Origin: Pyrinomonadaceae bacterium
GTDB lineage: Bacteria > Acidobacteriota > Blastocatellia > Pyrinomonadales > Pyrinomonadaceae
DNA length: 5,587 nt
Assembly: GCA_014379075.1 (NCBI GenBank)
Contig: JACMMN010000013.1
Coordinates: forward strand, 1 to 5,587
Direction of reading: 5' to 3'
A model generated the notes under the pieces. It saw only the letters and a list, made by a program, of their open reading frames with translations, searched no databases and was not told the DNA's origin. A program made the translations under genes and the position numbers. Positions 1 through 4,329 of this stretch are shown piece after piece; position 1 is the first letter of the stretch; every line of letters starts with the position of its first letter.

Positions 1-5
1 AAAAA

Positions 6-299
6 ATGAAAAGTAAAATTACAAAAAGTCTTTCTCCAGTTGCTGTAATGTTTTCGGCAGCTATCTTTTTAGTAATTGGTTTGATGAGTAGTACGTTTGT
101 TGAAAGTTCGGATGCGGCACGAAATATGGCCACGCCGACTCCGACTCCAATGATGTCACCGTCGCCAACACCGACGGCATCTCCGACGCCGGTTCCATCA
201 CCGACAAACCCTTCGGATCCGGTTCCGACACCGACTGTATCACCGCTTCCGGACCCGATGAATCCGACAAATCCGACACCGTCACCTACACCGAGGTGA
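6..299 (+). CDS. Small exported Pro/Thr/Ser-rich protein
   Basis: This 97-residue ORF starts with a basic N-terminus (MKSK...) and a hydrophobic stretch at about residues 11-30, which fits a signal peptide or a single membrane anchor. Everything after about residue 40 is a low-complexity PTPTP/SPTP/NPT repeat ending in PTPR. Such repeats are typical of extended, extracellular or periplasmic linkers. No folded domain is visible, so the protein may be only a leader plus linker or a truncated remnant of a larger surface protein. The ribosome binding site would lie before the window, so the start cannot be tested; ATG at 6 is chosen because the signal-like segment begins right there. The opposite-strand ORF over the same bases is a by-product of the repeat. 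A bidirectional terminator follows 19 bases after the stop. Function unknown. Confidence 0.6.
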   Translation: MKSKITKSLSPVAVMFSAAIFLVIGLMSSTFVESSDAARNMATPTPTPMMSPSPTPTASPTPVPSPTNPSDPVPTPTVSPLPDPMNPTNPTPSPTPR

Positions 300-318
300 T
301 AATCTAGATACGATCTTC

Positions 319-352
319 AAAAATAGGCAGGCCCAAAAGCCTGCCTATTTTG
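319..352. terminator. Bidirectional intrinsic terminator
   Basis: A 13-bp perfect stem (AAAATAGGCAGGC with its complement) closes a 6-base loop. It ends in a T-run on either strand because the stem itself is A/T at its base. It sits between the plus-strand exported protein and the end of the minus-strand Rsr/Y RNA unit, so it can terminate both converging transcripts. Its minus-strand entry lies only a few bases after the closing helix of Y RNA 3, making it the natural 3' end of that RNA's precursor. Confidence 0.88.
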
Positions 353-354
353 GT

Positions 355-466
355 CTGGCGACAAGGATTGGTGAGAGTTCCGCAATGTGAAAACAAGGCG
401 GGCGAGGCTCGAACTCGCTGGGCCGTTTAAAGCCGTGACCATGTACTCCCGACCTGCATTCGCCAA
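355..466 (-). ncRNA. Y RNA 3, degenerate tRNA-like module
   Basis: On the minus strand the ends pair (TGGCGA at 465-460 with TCGCCA at 361-356, plus a flanking wobble). The Ro-binding-type motif GGCGAATG lies at 464-457. It is followed by an asymmetric internal loop (ATGCA opposite AATCCTTG) and an upper helix: GGT and GGGAGT, with one bulged C, pair with ACTCTC and ACC at 378-370. The distal part has a perfect T-arm (stem GCGAG/CTCGC, loop TTCGAGC, 402-418) and a short CCGC/GCGG stem standing for the acceptor. The D-arm seen in the two upstream copies is missing, because the sequence passes straight from GCGG into the upper helix. It begins 42 bases after the rsr stop and ends at a strong terminator, so it is probably cut from the rsr 3' region. 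The call rests on comparison with the two upstream copies and on the adjacent Ro gene. Confidence 0.8.
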
Positions 467-472
467 AATTTG

Positions 473-505
473 AATCGAGCGCAAGCCTTTCGCATGCGCT
501 CGATT
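473..505 (-). other. 11-bp hairpin between rsr and Y RNA 3
   Basis: A perfect 11-bp inverted repeat (AATCGAGCGCA with its complement) closes an 11-base loop starting two bases after the rsr stop codon. The minus strand continues CAAATTTTGG, a poor U-tract, so this is at most a weak terminator. It more likely marks the mRNA 3' end or a processing boundary that separates rsr mRNA from Y RNA 3. Confidence 0.6.
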
Positions 506-507
506 AA

Positions 508-2082
508 TCAGATCTCAACCTTTTCGATCACGCTGACCCAGTGTCCGTCAACCAGATTCCCATTGGCGAATTCCGAGATCAGTGTAAACACCTTGTCCGA
601 AAATCCGCCGACGTTCAGGATATCGGCACGTTCTTTGGCCTGCGTGGTCGCGTTGGGTTGAATATCGATACAGACGAGCTTTGCGTCCTTGTTACGGGAT
701 TTGAACTCGTTCCAGTTCTTCATCGTCTCGGTTCCACTGCCGCCGAAGCGGCCGTAATACGGCGTGTCCATCCATGATTCGTTATCGGAAACATAGATGA
801 TGACATCGCCGGCCGCCTTTCGGCGGTTAAGTTCGCGAAGCGGTGCCGAACAGTTGGTTCCGCCCGAGGGCAGCGCAGCCAGCTTTGCGGCGTTGGTCAT
901 GACCGAATCACGCGGATTCAGCCTTGCCTCCACGATATTGTCCGAGAACGGAATTACTTCCGCCGACGGATTTTTTCGCAGTATCGCCGCCGCGAACAGG
1001 GCCGCGACATCTAGACAGCCAACCGAAGTGGTCGCGCCTTTTCGATATCCGGTAACTGGCGAACGCATCGAACCCGAAATATCGGGAAAGATCCAGACCT
1101 TTCCTTTGATCACCGGGACATTTTCGGTCGCGATCTCCATCGCGTCCTGAAGCGCCTCGGTGATCTCACGCGGAATTTCCTTATTTCCCGAGGCAGCGGA
1201 GTACGCCGACATCAGTTGATATGGAAAAACGCGCGCTTTTCGGATCGCTTCACCGTCGCGGAGACGGGCCGCGATCAGGCTGACCATCTGCGGATCGGCA
1301 AAAACACCGTGACGCTGAAACGTGTTCAGATTCATGCGTGTCATTTGCCAGCCGGCATTGCGGGCGATCTCAGTCCATTCCTTTCCGCCGAGCGTCAGGG
1401 CCGTCAGCATTTGAAATGGAACATCCGGGACGTCGGGCGAATCTCCGTTCTTGAACCGCTCGAACCGTTTTACGGTCTCCGGCAGTTTATCGGCATCTAT
1501 TTCGCGACCAATAAAGTAACCGTAGAGAGCCTCGCGTTCCGCATCGGCGGGCTTTGGGTGGACCATCTTCAGAATGTCGGCAATCGACGGCGACTGTCCG
1601 ACAGACTGCTTGAAGATCCGATCGACTTCTCGAGTTTCAAACCACTCGCGAACCAGACGCTTCGGCAGGGAACCGAGCGATTTTCGCCCGACCGCACCCG
1701 AACGCATGATCTGCACGAAATTTCGAAGCATCTTTCCGTTATCAACTACGCGAGGAAAAATGCGTTCGAGCAGTTCCTTGTCCTTGACCGAAAGCACGGC
1801 CGCAAGCAATGCGGGCATGTCCTTCATATAGCCTTTCTCACGGGCGAAAATCGCGGTCTTCGCGACGAATTCTGCATCGACCTCATTTGCCAGAGCCAGA
1901 ACGGCTTCGAGCTGTTCTTTCGCATCGGCGTAAAAAGTGTGGTTAAAGCAGCCAGTTGCCGCGTACTGAGCGAGGGCCTGTTTAGGCGAAAGTTTGTACG
2001 CAAGCCCGCCTGCTTCATTGACCGCATCGGCCGTCGGCGTGAACATTCCCGCGATGGTTTTGAATATATTTTTGTTTGACAT
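508..2082 (-). CDS. rsr: Ro60-family RNA-binding protein Rsr (TROVE + vWA)
   Basis: The product is the bacterial ortholog of the Ro60 autoantigen, a ring-shaped RNA chaperone that binds Y RNAs on its outer face and 3' ends of misfolded or structured RNAs through its cavity. The 524-residue length matches the family (Deinococcus Rsr is about 530). Residues about 20-300 are the helical TROVE repeat region. Residues about 327-520 form a von Willebrand A domain whose MIDAS motif is complete: DISGS at 334-338, T409 in GGTN, and D433 in VSDNES. The start at 2082 is supported by AGGAGG five bases upstream (2088-2093). In Deinococcus Rsr works with PNPase in RNA turnover and in 23S rRNA maturation under stress; that role is known for the family and inferred here. 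The gene is flanked by Y RNA 1 upstream (56-base leader) and Y RNA 3 downstream. No rtcB or rtcA, its partners in some enterobacteria, is in the window. Confidence 0.96.
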   Translation of the reverse strand: MSNKNIFKTIAGMFTPTADAVNEAGGLAYKLSPKQALAQYAATGCFNHTFYADAKEQLEAVLALANEVDAEFVAKTAIFAREKGYMKDMPALLAAVLSVKDKELLERIFPRVVDNGKMLRNFVQIMRSGAVGRKSLGSLPKRLVREWFETREVDRIFKQSVGQSPSIADILKMVHPKPADAEREALYGYFIGREIDADKLPETVKRFERFKNGDSPDVPDVPFQMLTALTLGGKEWTEIARNAGWQMTRMNLNTFQRHGVFADPQMVSLIAARLRDGEAIRKARVFPYQLMSAYSAASGNKEIPREITEALQDAMEIATENVPVIKGKVWIFPDISGSMRSPVTGYRKGATTSVGCLDVAALFAAAILRKNPSAEVIPFSDNIVEARLNPRDSVMTNAAKLAALPSGGTNCSAPLRELNRRKAAGDVIIYVSDNESWMDTPYYGRFGGSGTETMKNWNEFKSRNKDAKLVCIDIQPNATTQAKERADILNVGGFSDKVFTLISEFANGNLVDGHWVSVIEKVEI

Positions 2083-2087
2083 GATTT

Positions 2088-2093
2088 CCTCCT
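2088..2093 (-). promoter_or_regulatory. Ribosome binding site of rsr
   Basis: AGGAGG, an almost ideal anti-16S sequence, lies five bases before the ATG at 2082. It fixes the rsr start and implies efficient translation even though the mRNA leader begins just after Y RNA 1. Confidence 0.85.
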
Positions 2094-2138
2094 ATGGACA
2101 AATTTCGCATTCCGTTTGGAGCGATTTGGGTAAAAGAA

Positions 2139-2263
2139 GCAGCGACAAGTATTGTTGAAACGAGCTGCTCTACCATTGAGCTACGTTTTGCCGAACAAAA
2201 CGACGGGATTCGAACCCGCAACCGGCTGATTATGAGTCATGTAGTTCCAACTGCATTCGCTGC
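2139..2263 (-). ncRNA. Y RNA 1 with permuted tRNA-like module
   Basis: The ends form a perfect 7-bp helix (GCAGCGA 2263-2257 with TCGCTGC 2145-2139). Next come an internal loop (ATGCA opposite AATACTTG) and an 8-bp upper helix (GTTGGAAC 2251-2244 with GTTTCAAC 2161-2154). The distal domain is a circularly permuted tRNA: T-arm GCGGG-TTCGAAT-CCCGT (2219-2203), a 7-bp acceptor helix CGTTTTG/CAAAACG closed by the loop TTCGG, TA, then a D-arm GCTC-AATGGTA-GAGC (2181-2167). It resembles Deinococcus and Salmonella (YrlA) Y RNAs, where the outer helix binds Ro and the tRNA mimic controls access. The Ro motif reads AGCGAATG, one base off the GNCGAANG form I recall for bacterial Y RNAs. A small hairpin at about 2239-2227 carries loop CTCATAA. 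The transcript follows tRNA-Asn after six T's and is followed by TTCTTTT, 56 bases before rsr. Confidence 0.87.
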
Positions 2264-2269
2264 AAAAAA

Positions 2270-2346
2270 TGGCTGACGGGGCGGGATTTGAACCCGCGGC
2301 GTCCGGCTTAACAGGCCGGCACTCTGACCAACTGAGTTACCCGTCA
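2270..2346 (-). tRNA. tRNA-Asn(GTT)
   Basis: The cloverleaf is complete. The 7-bp acceptor is TGACGGG/CCCGTCA, the anticodon stem CCGGC/GCCGG carries loop CTGTTAA (anticodon GTT), and the T-arm is GCGGG-TTCAAAT-CCCGC. U1-A72 and discriminator G73 agree with bacterial Asn tRNAs, and CCA is encoded at 2272-2270. It is sandwiched between Y RNA 2 (5' side) and Y RNA 1 (3' side). Its mature 5' base directly follows the T-run after Y RNA 2, so RNase P cleavage here would also free the 3' end of Y RNA 2. Confidence 0.97.
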
Positions 2347-2351
2347 AAAAA

Positions 2352-2480
2352 TCGGCGACAAGGATCGAAAAGACTTCTCCGCGCTCTACTTCTGAGCTAC
2401 GCCCTGTTAAATTCAGGACGGCCGGAATTGCACCGGCAACCTGTCAGTTTCAATGATGTAGTCCTTTCAGCATTCGCCGA
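2352..2480 (-). ncRNA. Y RNA 2 with permuted tRNA-like module
   Basis: A perfect 7-bp closing helix (TCGGCGA 2480-2474 with TCGCCGA 2358-2352) contains the start of GGCGAATG (2478-2471), an exact GNCGAANG Ro-binding-type motif. The internal loop is ATGCT opposite GATCCTTG. The upper helix pairs GAAAGGACT (2468-2460) with AGTCTTTTC (2375-2367). Distally come a T-arm with stem GCCGG/CCGGC and loop TGCAATT (2437-2421), a 7-bp acceptor helix CGTCCTG/CAGGGCG closed by AATTTAA, TA, and a D-arm GCTC-AGAAGTA-GAGC (2397-2383). The T-loop lacks the usual TTC and the D-loop lacks GG, so the tRNA elbow is less faithful than in Y RNA 1. It lies between two tRNA genes with T-run spacers on both sides. The helices differ in sequence from Y RNA 1 but keep pairing, which is strong evidence for the fold. 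Confidence 0.88.
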
Positions 2481-2485
2481 AAAAA

Positions 2486-2558
2486 TGGTCGCGGCGGAAA
2501 GAGTCGAACTTTCACCAAAGGCTTATAGACCTCCGCTCTTCCGTTAAGCTACGCCGCA
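2486..2558 (-). tRNA. tRNA with unusual anticodon loop (Ile-like?)
   Basis: The acceptor TGCGGCG pairs with CGCCGCG, with a U1-G72 wobble. The D-arm is GCTT-AACGGAA-GAGC, the T-arm GAAAG-TTCGACT-CTTTC, and A73 plus CCA are encoded. The anticodon region does not fit a normal 5-bp, 7-base hairpin: GGAGG pairs with CCTTT only if the loop has eight bases (TCTATAAG). A seven-base loop would carry ATA and a T-C clash at the stem top. The variable region is also short. The best guess is a TAT (Ile) reading, but this is uncertain. It is one of the tRNAs interleaved with Y RNAs and may not be a standard elongator. Confidence 0.75.
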
Positions 2559-2567
2559 AAAAAATAC

Positions 2568-2645
2568 TGGTCCGCCGGGCGGGATTCGAACCCGCGATAT
2601 CTCGCTTAAAAGGCGAGTGCCTTGACCGGACTTGGCTACCGGCGG
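2568..2645 (-). tRNA. tRNA-Lys(TTT)
   Basis: The acceptor CCGCCGG/CCGGCGG is perfect. The anticodon stem CTCGC/GCGAG carries loop CTTTTAA (anticodon TTT), the T-arm is GCGGG-TTCGAAT-CCCGC, and A73 and CCA are encoded. The D-arm has three pairs (GCC/GGC) and a large loop. A C1-G72 first pair is unusual for bacterial Lys tRNA, which normally begins with G. It is the first tRNA downstream of the structured element at 2662-2775. Confidence 0.93.
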
Positions 2646-2661
2646 CCACCGAAAATCGCTA

Positions 2662-2775
2662 GGCGAATGCGCTTGTTAAGCGGCATCGTAAGGCAAAAGA
2701 CAATCGTGTTCGTTGCGAACAAAGAAAAGCATTTTTCGCATTCTTTTGCCCTCGCCGCTTCCCGTGCGCATTCGT
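2662..2775. repeat. Large structured inverted-repeat element
   Basis: Three stem blocks nest in register: 2663-2672 with 2766-2775 (10 bp, one wobble), AAGCGGC 2678-2684 with 2754-2760, and GGCAAAAG 2692-2699 with 2743-2750. The apex holds two small hairpins (GTTCG/CGAAC at 2708-2720 and GAAAA/TTTTC at 2724-2737). On the plus strand the outer arm begins GGCGAATG, the same word as the Y RNA Ro motif, but here it is fully base-paired. It has no T-arm or U-tract, and the transcribed strand is not determined. It could be a structured RNA, a mobile spacer element like the other inverted repeats in this array, or a decayed Y RNA relative. Confidence 0.6.
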
Positions 2776-2820
2776 TGTGGTAAGACTGTTTGTAAAATTT
2801 GTATGAGATTCGCCCCTGCT

Positions 2821-2846
2821 CGGCCGCTTCCGAGGTGAAGCGGCCG
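2821..2846 (-). terminator. 10-bp GC hairpin downstream of the 87-aa ORF
   Basis: A perfect CGGCCGCTTC stem closes a 6-base loop. There is no U-tract on either strand, so it is not a canonical intrinsic terminator; it may stabilise an mRNA 3' end or act with Rho. On the minus strand it lies 17 bases after the TGA at 2863 that closes the readthrough frame of the 87-aa ORF, but nearly 100 bases after that ORF's own TAG. Confidence 0.45.
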
Positions 2847-2862
2847 GTGCGTTTACGGGAGA

Positions 2863-2943
2863 TCAGTGAACGGCCGCCATGGCCTTCATTTTCGGAGTGA
2901 ATGACTGCCGTTCTTCGATCGATTCAGCTTCGGTTTCAATTGC
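2863..2943 (-). other. In-frame open extension after amber stop of the 87-aa ORF
   Basis: Directly after the TAG at 2944-2946 the same frame stays open for 26 codons (AIETEAESIEERQSF then TPKMKAMAAVH) up to TGA. The composition, acidic then basic with a hydrophobic tail, looks protein-like. It has no good start of its own before an internal ATG close to its end. It may be a readthrough tail, or the C-terminus of a gene interrupted by a nonsense mutation, or chance. Confidence 0.35.
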
Positions 2944-3207
2944 CTAATGAACGGCATTGACGACCTCGGCGATCTTTCGGATCTTGAAGAGACTATTCTC
3001 TCGATCCTCTTTGGAACTAAGGTCGAAATCGAACGACACTTCACGGCTGCAGTCAGCCAGTTTCAATTCGATCTGCCCCCATTTCCAGTCGTCTTCGCTG
3101 CTGTTCGGAATTTCGCGGGTATCTTCGATAACGCCGATTATGTATGCCCGCATTTCCGTTTGTAAGTTCAGGAACGTCCGTTCTTGAACATGATATTTCT
3201 TGCTCAT
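2944..3207 (-). CDS. Conserved-looking small hypothetical protein, 87 aa
   Basis: I do not recognise this family. The protein is soluble-looking, charged and without a signal peptide, membrane segment or cysteine pair (a single Cys near residue 53). It has a basic N-terminus (MSKKYH), an acidic tryptophan-bearing segment (SSEDDWKWGQ) at about residues 36-45, an alternating strand-like stretch at 47-62, and a predicted helix at the C-terminus. AGAGG eight bases before ATG at 3207 supports the start. It lies within the minus-strand tRNA array between tRNA-Asp and tRNA-Lys, an odd place for a protein gene, and ends in TAG followed by an open frame. The opposite-strand ORFs over it lack comparable translation signals. 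Confidence 0.7.
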   Translation of the reverse strand: MSKKYHVQERTFLNLQTEMRAYIIGVIEDTREIPNSSEDDWKWGQIELKLADCSREVSFDFDLSSKEDRENSLFKIRKIAEVVNAVH

Positions 3208-3262
3208 TTTCTTTTCCTCTAGGTTAAATACTGAAAAATGTGGTGGCTTATCGCGACATGAT

Positions 3263-3284
3263 TCAGCTAACTAGGAAAAGCTGA
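3263..3284 (-). other. Small hairpin upstream of the 87-aa ORF
   Basis: TCAGCT pairs with AGCTGA around a 10-base loop in the minus-strand leader between the 15-codon ORF and the 87-aa ORF. Without a U-tract it is not a clear terminator; it could be part of a leader-peptide control device. Confidence 0.3.
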
Positions 3285-3288
3285 GGGT

Positions 3289-3336
3289 TCACGTCGCAAT
3301 CGTTTCTTTATTTCGAGGACTCTTTATCGCAAACAT
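3289..3336 (-). CDS. 15-aa ORF with strong ribosome binding site
   Basis: ATG at 3336 is preceded by AAGGAG with eight bases between GGAG and the start, a better site than most genes here have. The frame encodes MFAIKSPRNKETIAT and stops at TGA, five bases before a small hairpin and about 80 bases before the 87-aa ORF. It could be a leader peptide or translated small protein. No run of a single regulatory amino acid is visible, so classical attenuation is not supported. Confidence 0.35.
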   Translation of the reverse strand: MFAIKSPRNKETIAT

Positions 3337-3362
3337 AGTTTTTTCTCCTTTGATTAAATATT

Positions 3363-3438
3363 TGGCGGGACCGAACGGACTCGAACCGTCATCGTCTTCG
3401 TAGACAGCGAAGTGCATACGCCTTTCTGCCACGGCCCC
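3363..3438 (-). tRNA. tRNA-Asp(GTC)
   Basis: The acceptor GGGGCCG/CGGTCCC has one G-U pair. The anticodon stem CTTCG/CGAAG carries loop CTGTCTA (anticodon GTC), and the T-arm loop is TTCGAGT. G73, expected for Asp, is followed by encoded CCA. The D-stem has only three good pairs. It precedes the 15-codon ORF by about 26 bases. Confidence 0.95.
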
Positions 3439-3443
3439 ATATT

Positions 3444-3523
3444 GATTTTGGATTTTAGATTTGCGATCTTGGATTTGACAGAATTGTAGCTATTTCAAAA
3501 TCCGCAATCTAAAATTCAAAATC
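3444..3523. repeat. Heptad (GATTTNN) imperfect inverted repeat
   Basis: Five consecutive 7-base units (GATTTTG, GATTTTA, GATTTGC, GATCTTG, GATTTGA) run from 3444 to 3478. An imperfect reverse-complement copy follows (3501-3523). The whole can fold into a long AT-rich hairpin filling the spacer between tRNA-Asp and tRNA-His. Heptamer arrays of this kind resemble cyanobacterial short tandemly repeated repetitive sequences. Confidence 0.7.
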
Positions 3524-3527
3524 GAAA

Positions 3528-3604
3528 TGGGTGGACCGGCGGGATTTGAACCCGCACTCTCCGCATTCACAGTGCAGCGCTTTACCGGTTAAGCTACGGA
3601 CCAC
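3528..3604 (-). tRNA. tRNA-His(GTG)
   Basis: The anticodon stem CTGCA/TGCGG carries loop CTGTGAA (anticodon GTG). The diagnostic extra G at -1 faces C73, and CCA is encoded. The T-arm is GCGGG-TTCAAAT-CCCGC. The acceptor TGGTCCG/CGGTCCA contains a U4-U69 mismatch, which is unusual in an otherwise clear His tRNA. Confidence 0.95.
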
Positions 3605-3678
3605 ATATGCCTAGAATACGAACAATTGATTGATTTTATTGTTGTAAATTTTGGTAAAAGCAGATATCTTAAACACTG

Positions 3679-3717
3679 TTGATCACGCCTTGAATCGCCC
3701 TATATGTTCCATATAAA
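3679..3717 (+). promoter_or_regulatory. Overlapping sigma70-type promoters for the membrane protein gene
   Basis: Two -35/-10 pairs can be drawn: TTGATC with TATATG (3679-3706) and TTGAAT with TATAAA (3690-3717), both with 16-base spacers. The second would start transcription within a few bases of the ATG at 3725, giving a leaderless mRNA. That would explain the lack of a good ribosome binding site there. Confidence 0.45.
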
Positions 3718-3724
3718 GAAGTAA

Positions 3725-4210
3725 ATGACACAACAACCACTTATTCTAGCTGACGCACTATTAGAAAACTCTTCTTGGCGCTGTGTAAAATGCGACGATG
3801 GTTCGCCTGAAGTGGCCATGAAAGGTTTCAAGAAAGACTACATTCCACCATTTGCGTATGTTGGGTTGGCGTTAGGACCATTAATCGGCCTACTCATCAT
3901 ACTAGGGCGACGGGTTCAACATGACCTTACATTGCCATTTTGTAAGGAGTGTTGGCGAAATCTGAAACGTGCCGATTTGTTTGAAACATTAAGCGTATTT
4001 TCATTTTTTGTTTCGATTGTTTTGGGTGTTGCTCTCCTATTGAATTTGGATTCATGGACAGCGTTTTTTATCTTTCCCGTTCTCGCCGGAGCTTTGATCG
4101 TGTGGTCTCAAATCTATAAGCGAGATAGTTCTCCGAAGTTTAAAACGGTTAGCCGAAAACAGGTTGTCGTTACAAGTGCTGCATCGCAAGATATTGTCTT
4201 TGCAAAGTAG
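3725..4210 (+). CDS. Small membrane protein with two CxxC motifs
   Basis: The 161-residue protein has CVKC at 20-23 and CKEC at 73-76 flanking a hydrophobic segment (about 40-61, ending GRR). Two further membrane helices follow at about 86-106 and 109-129, then a basic, polar tail. Paired CxxC motifs around a short hydrophobic hairpin suggest a treble-clef or zinc-ribbon-like metal site at the membrane, a layout seen in many uncharacterised bacterial proteins. The metal site is inferred. It is the only plus-strand gene inside the minus-strand tRNA array, is more AT-rich than rsr, and has a weak or absent ribosome binding site, so it may have been inserted there. A short CTTC/GAAG hairpin with TTTT (4217-4230) follows the stop. 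Confidence 0.75.
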   Translation: MTQQPLILADALLENSSWRCVKCDDGSPEVAMKGFKKDYIPPFAYVGLALGPLIGLLIILGRRVQHDLTLPFCKECWRNLKRADLFETLSVFSFFVSIVLGVALLLNLDSWTAFFIFPVLAGALIVWSQIYKRDSSPKFKTVSRKQVVVTSAASQDIVFAK

Positions 4211-4247
4211 CCAGGCTTCGCCGAAGTTTTCCGGCAATTTTGGATTC

Positions 4248-4324
4248 TGGAGCGGGTAATCGGATTCGAACCGATGCTTAACGGTTTTGCAAACCGCCGC
4301 CTTTGGCCGCTTGGCTATACCCGC
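4248..4324 (-). tRNA. tRNA-Cys(GCA)
   Basis: The acceptor GCGGGTA/TACCCGC is perfect. The anticodon stem GCGGT/ACCGT carries loop TTGCAAA (anticodon GCA), and the T-arm is ATCGG-TTCGAAT-CCGAT. U73 is diagnostic for Cys, and CCA is encoded. All cloverleaf arms are sound. Confidence 0.96.
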
Positions 4325-4329
4325 GGGAA

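Noticed and set aside
61..285. 74-codon minus-strand ORF over the first gene
   Set aside because: It mirrors the PTP repeat, whose complement stays open by periodicity; it shows no start signal or domain.
1216..2079. 287-codon plus-strand ORF opposite rsr
   Set aside because: The composition is rich in R/H and lacks any family signal; it is a shadow of the rsr reading frame, which has clear TROVE and vWA motifs and a strong ribosome binding site.
2201..2263. Reading Y1, Y2 and Y3 front halves as degenerate or pseudo tRNAs (Y1 looks like tRNA-Met)
   Set aside because: Their acceptor pairing would be four bases at most, whereas extending downstream gives long compensated helices and a permuted tRNA fold common to all three.
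2344..2410. Anticodon-less tRNA starting at the D-arm of Y2
   Set aside because: The D-arm belongs to the permuted module: its acceptor strand pairs perfectly with the strand just after the Y2 T-arm, not with downstream sequence.
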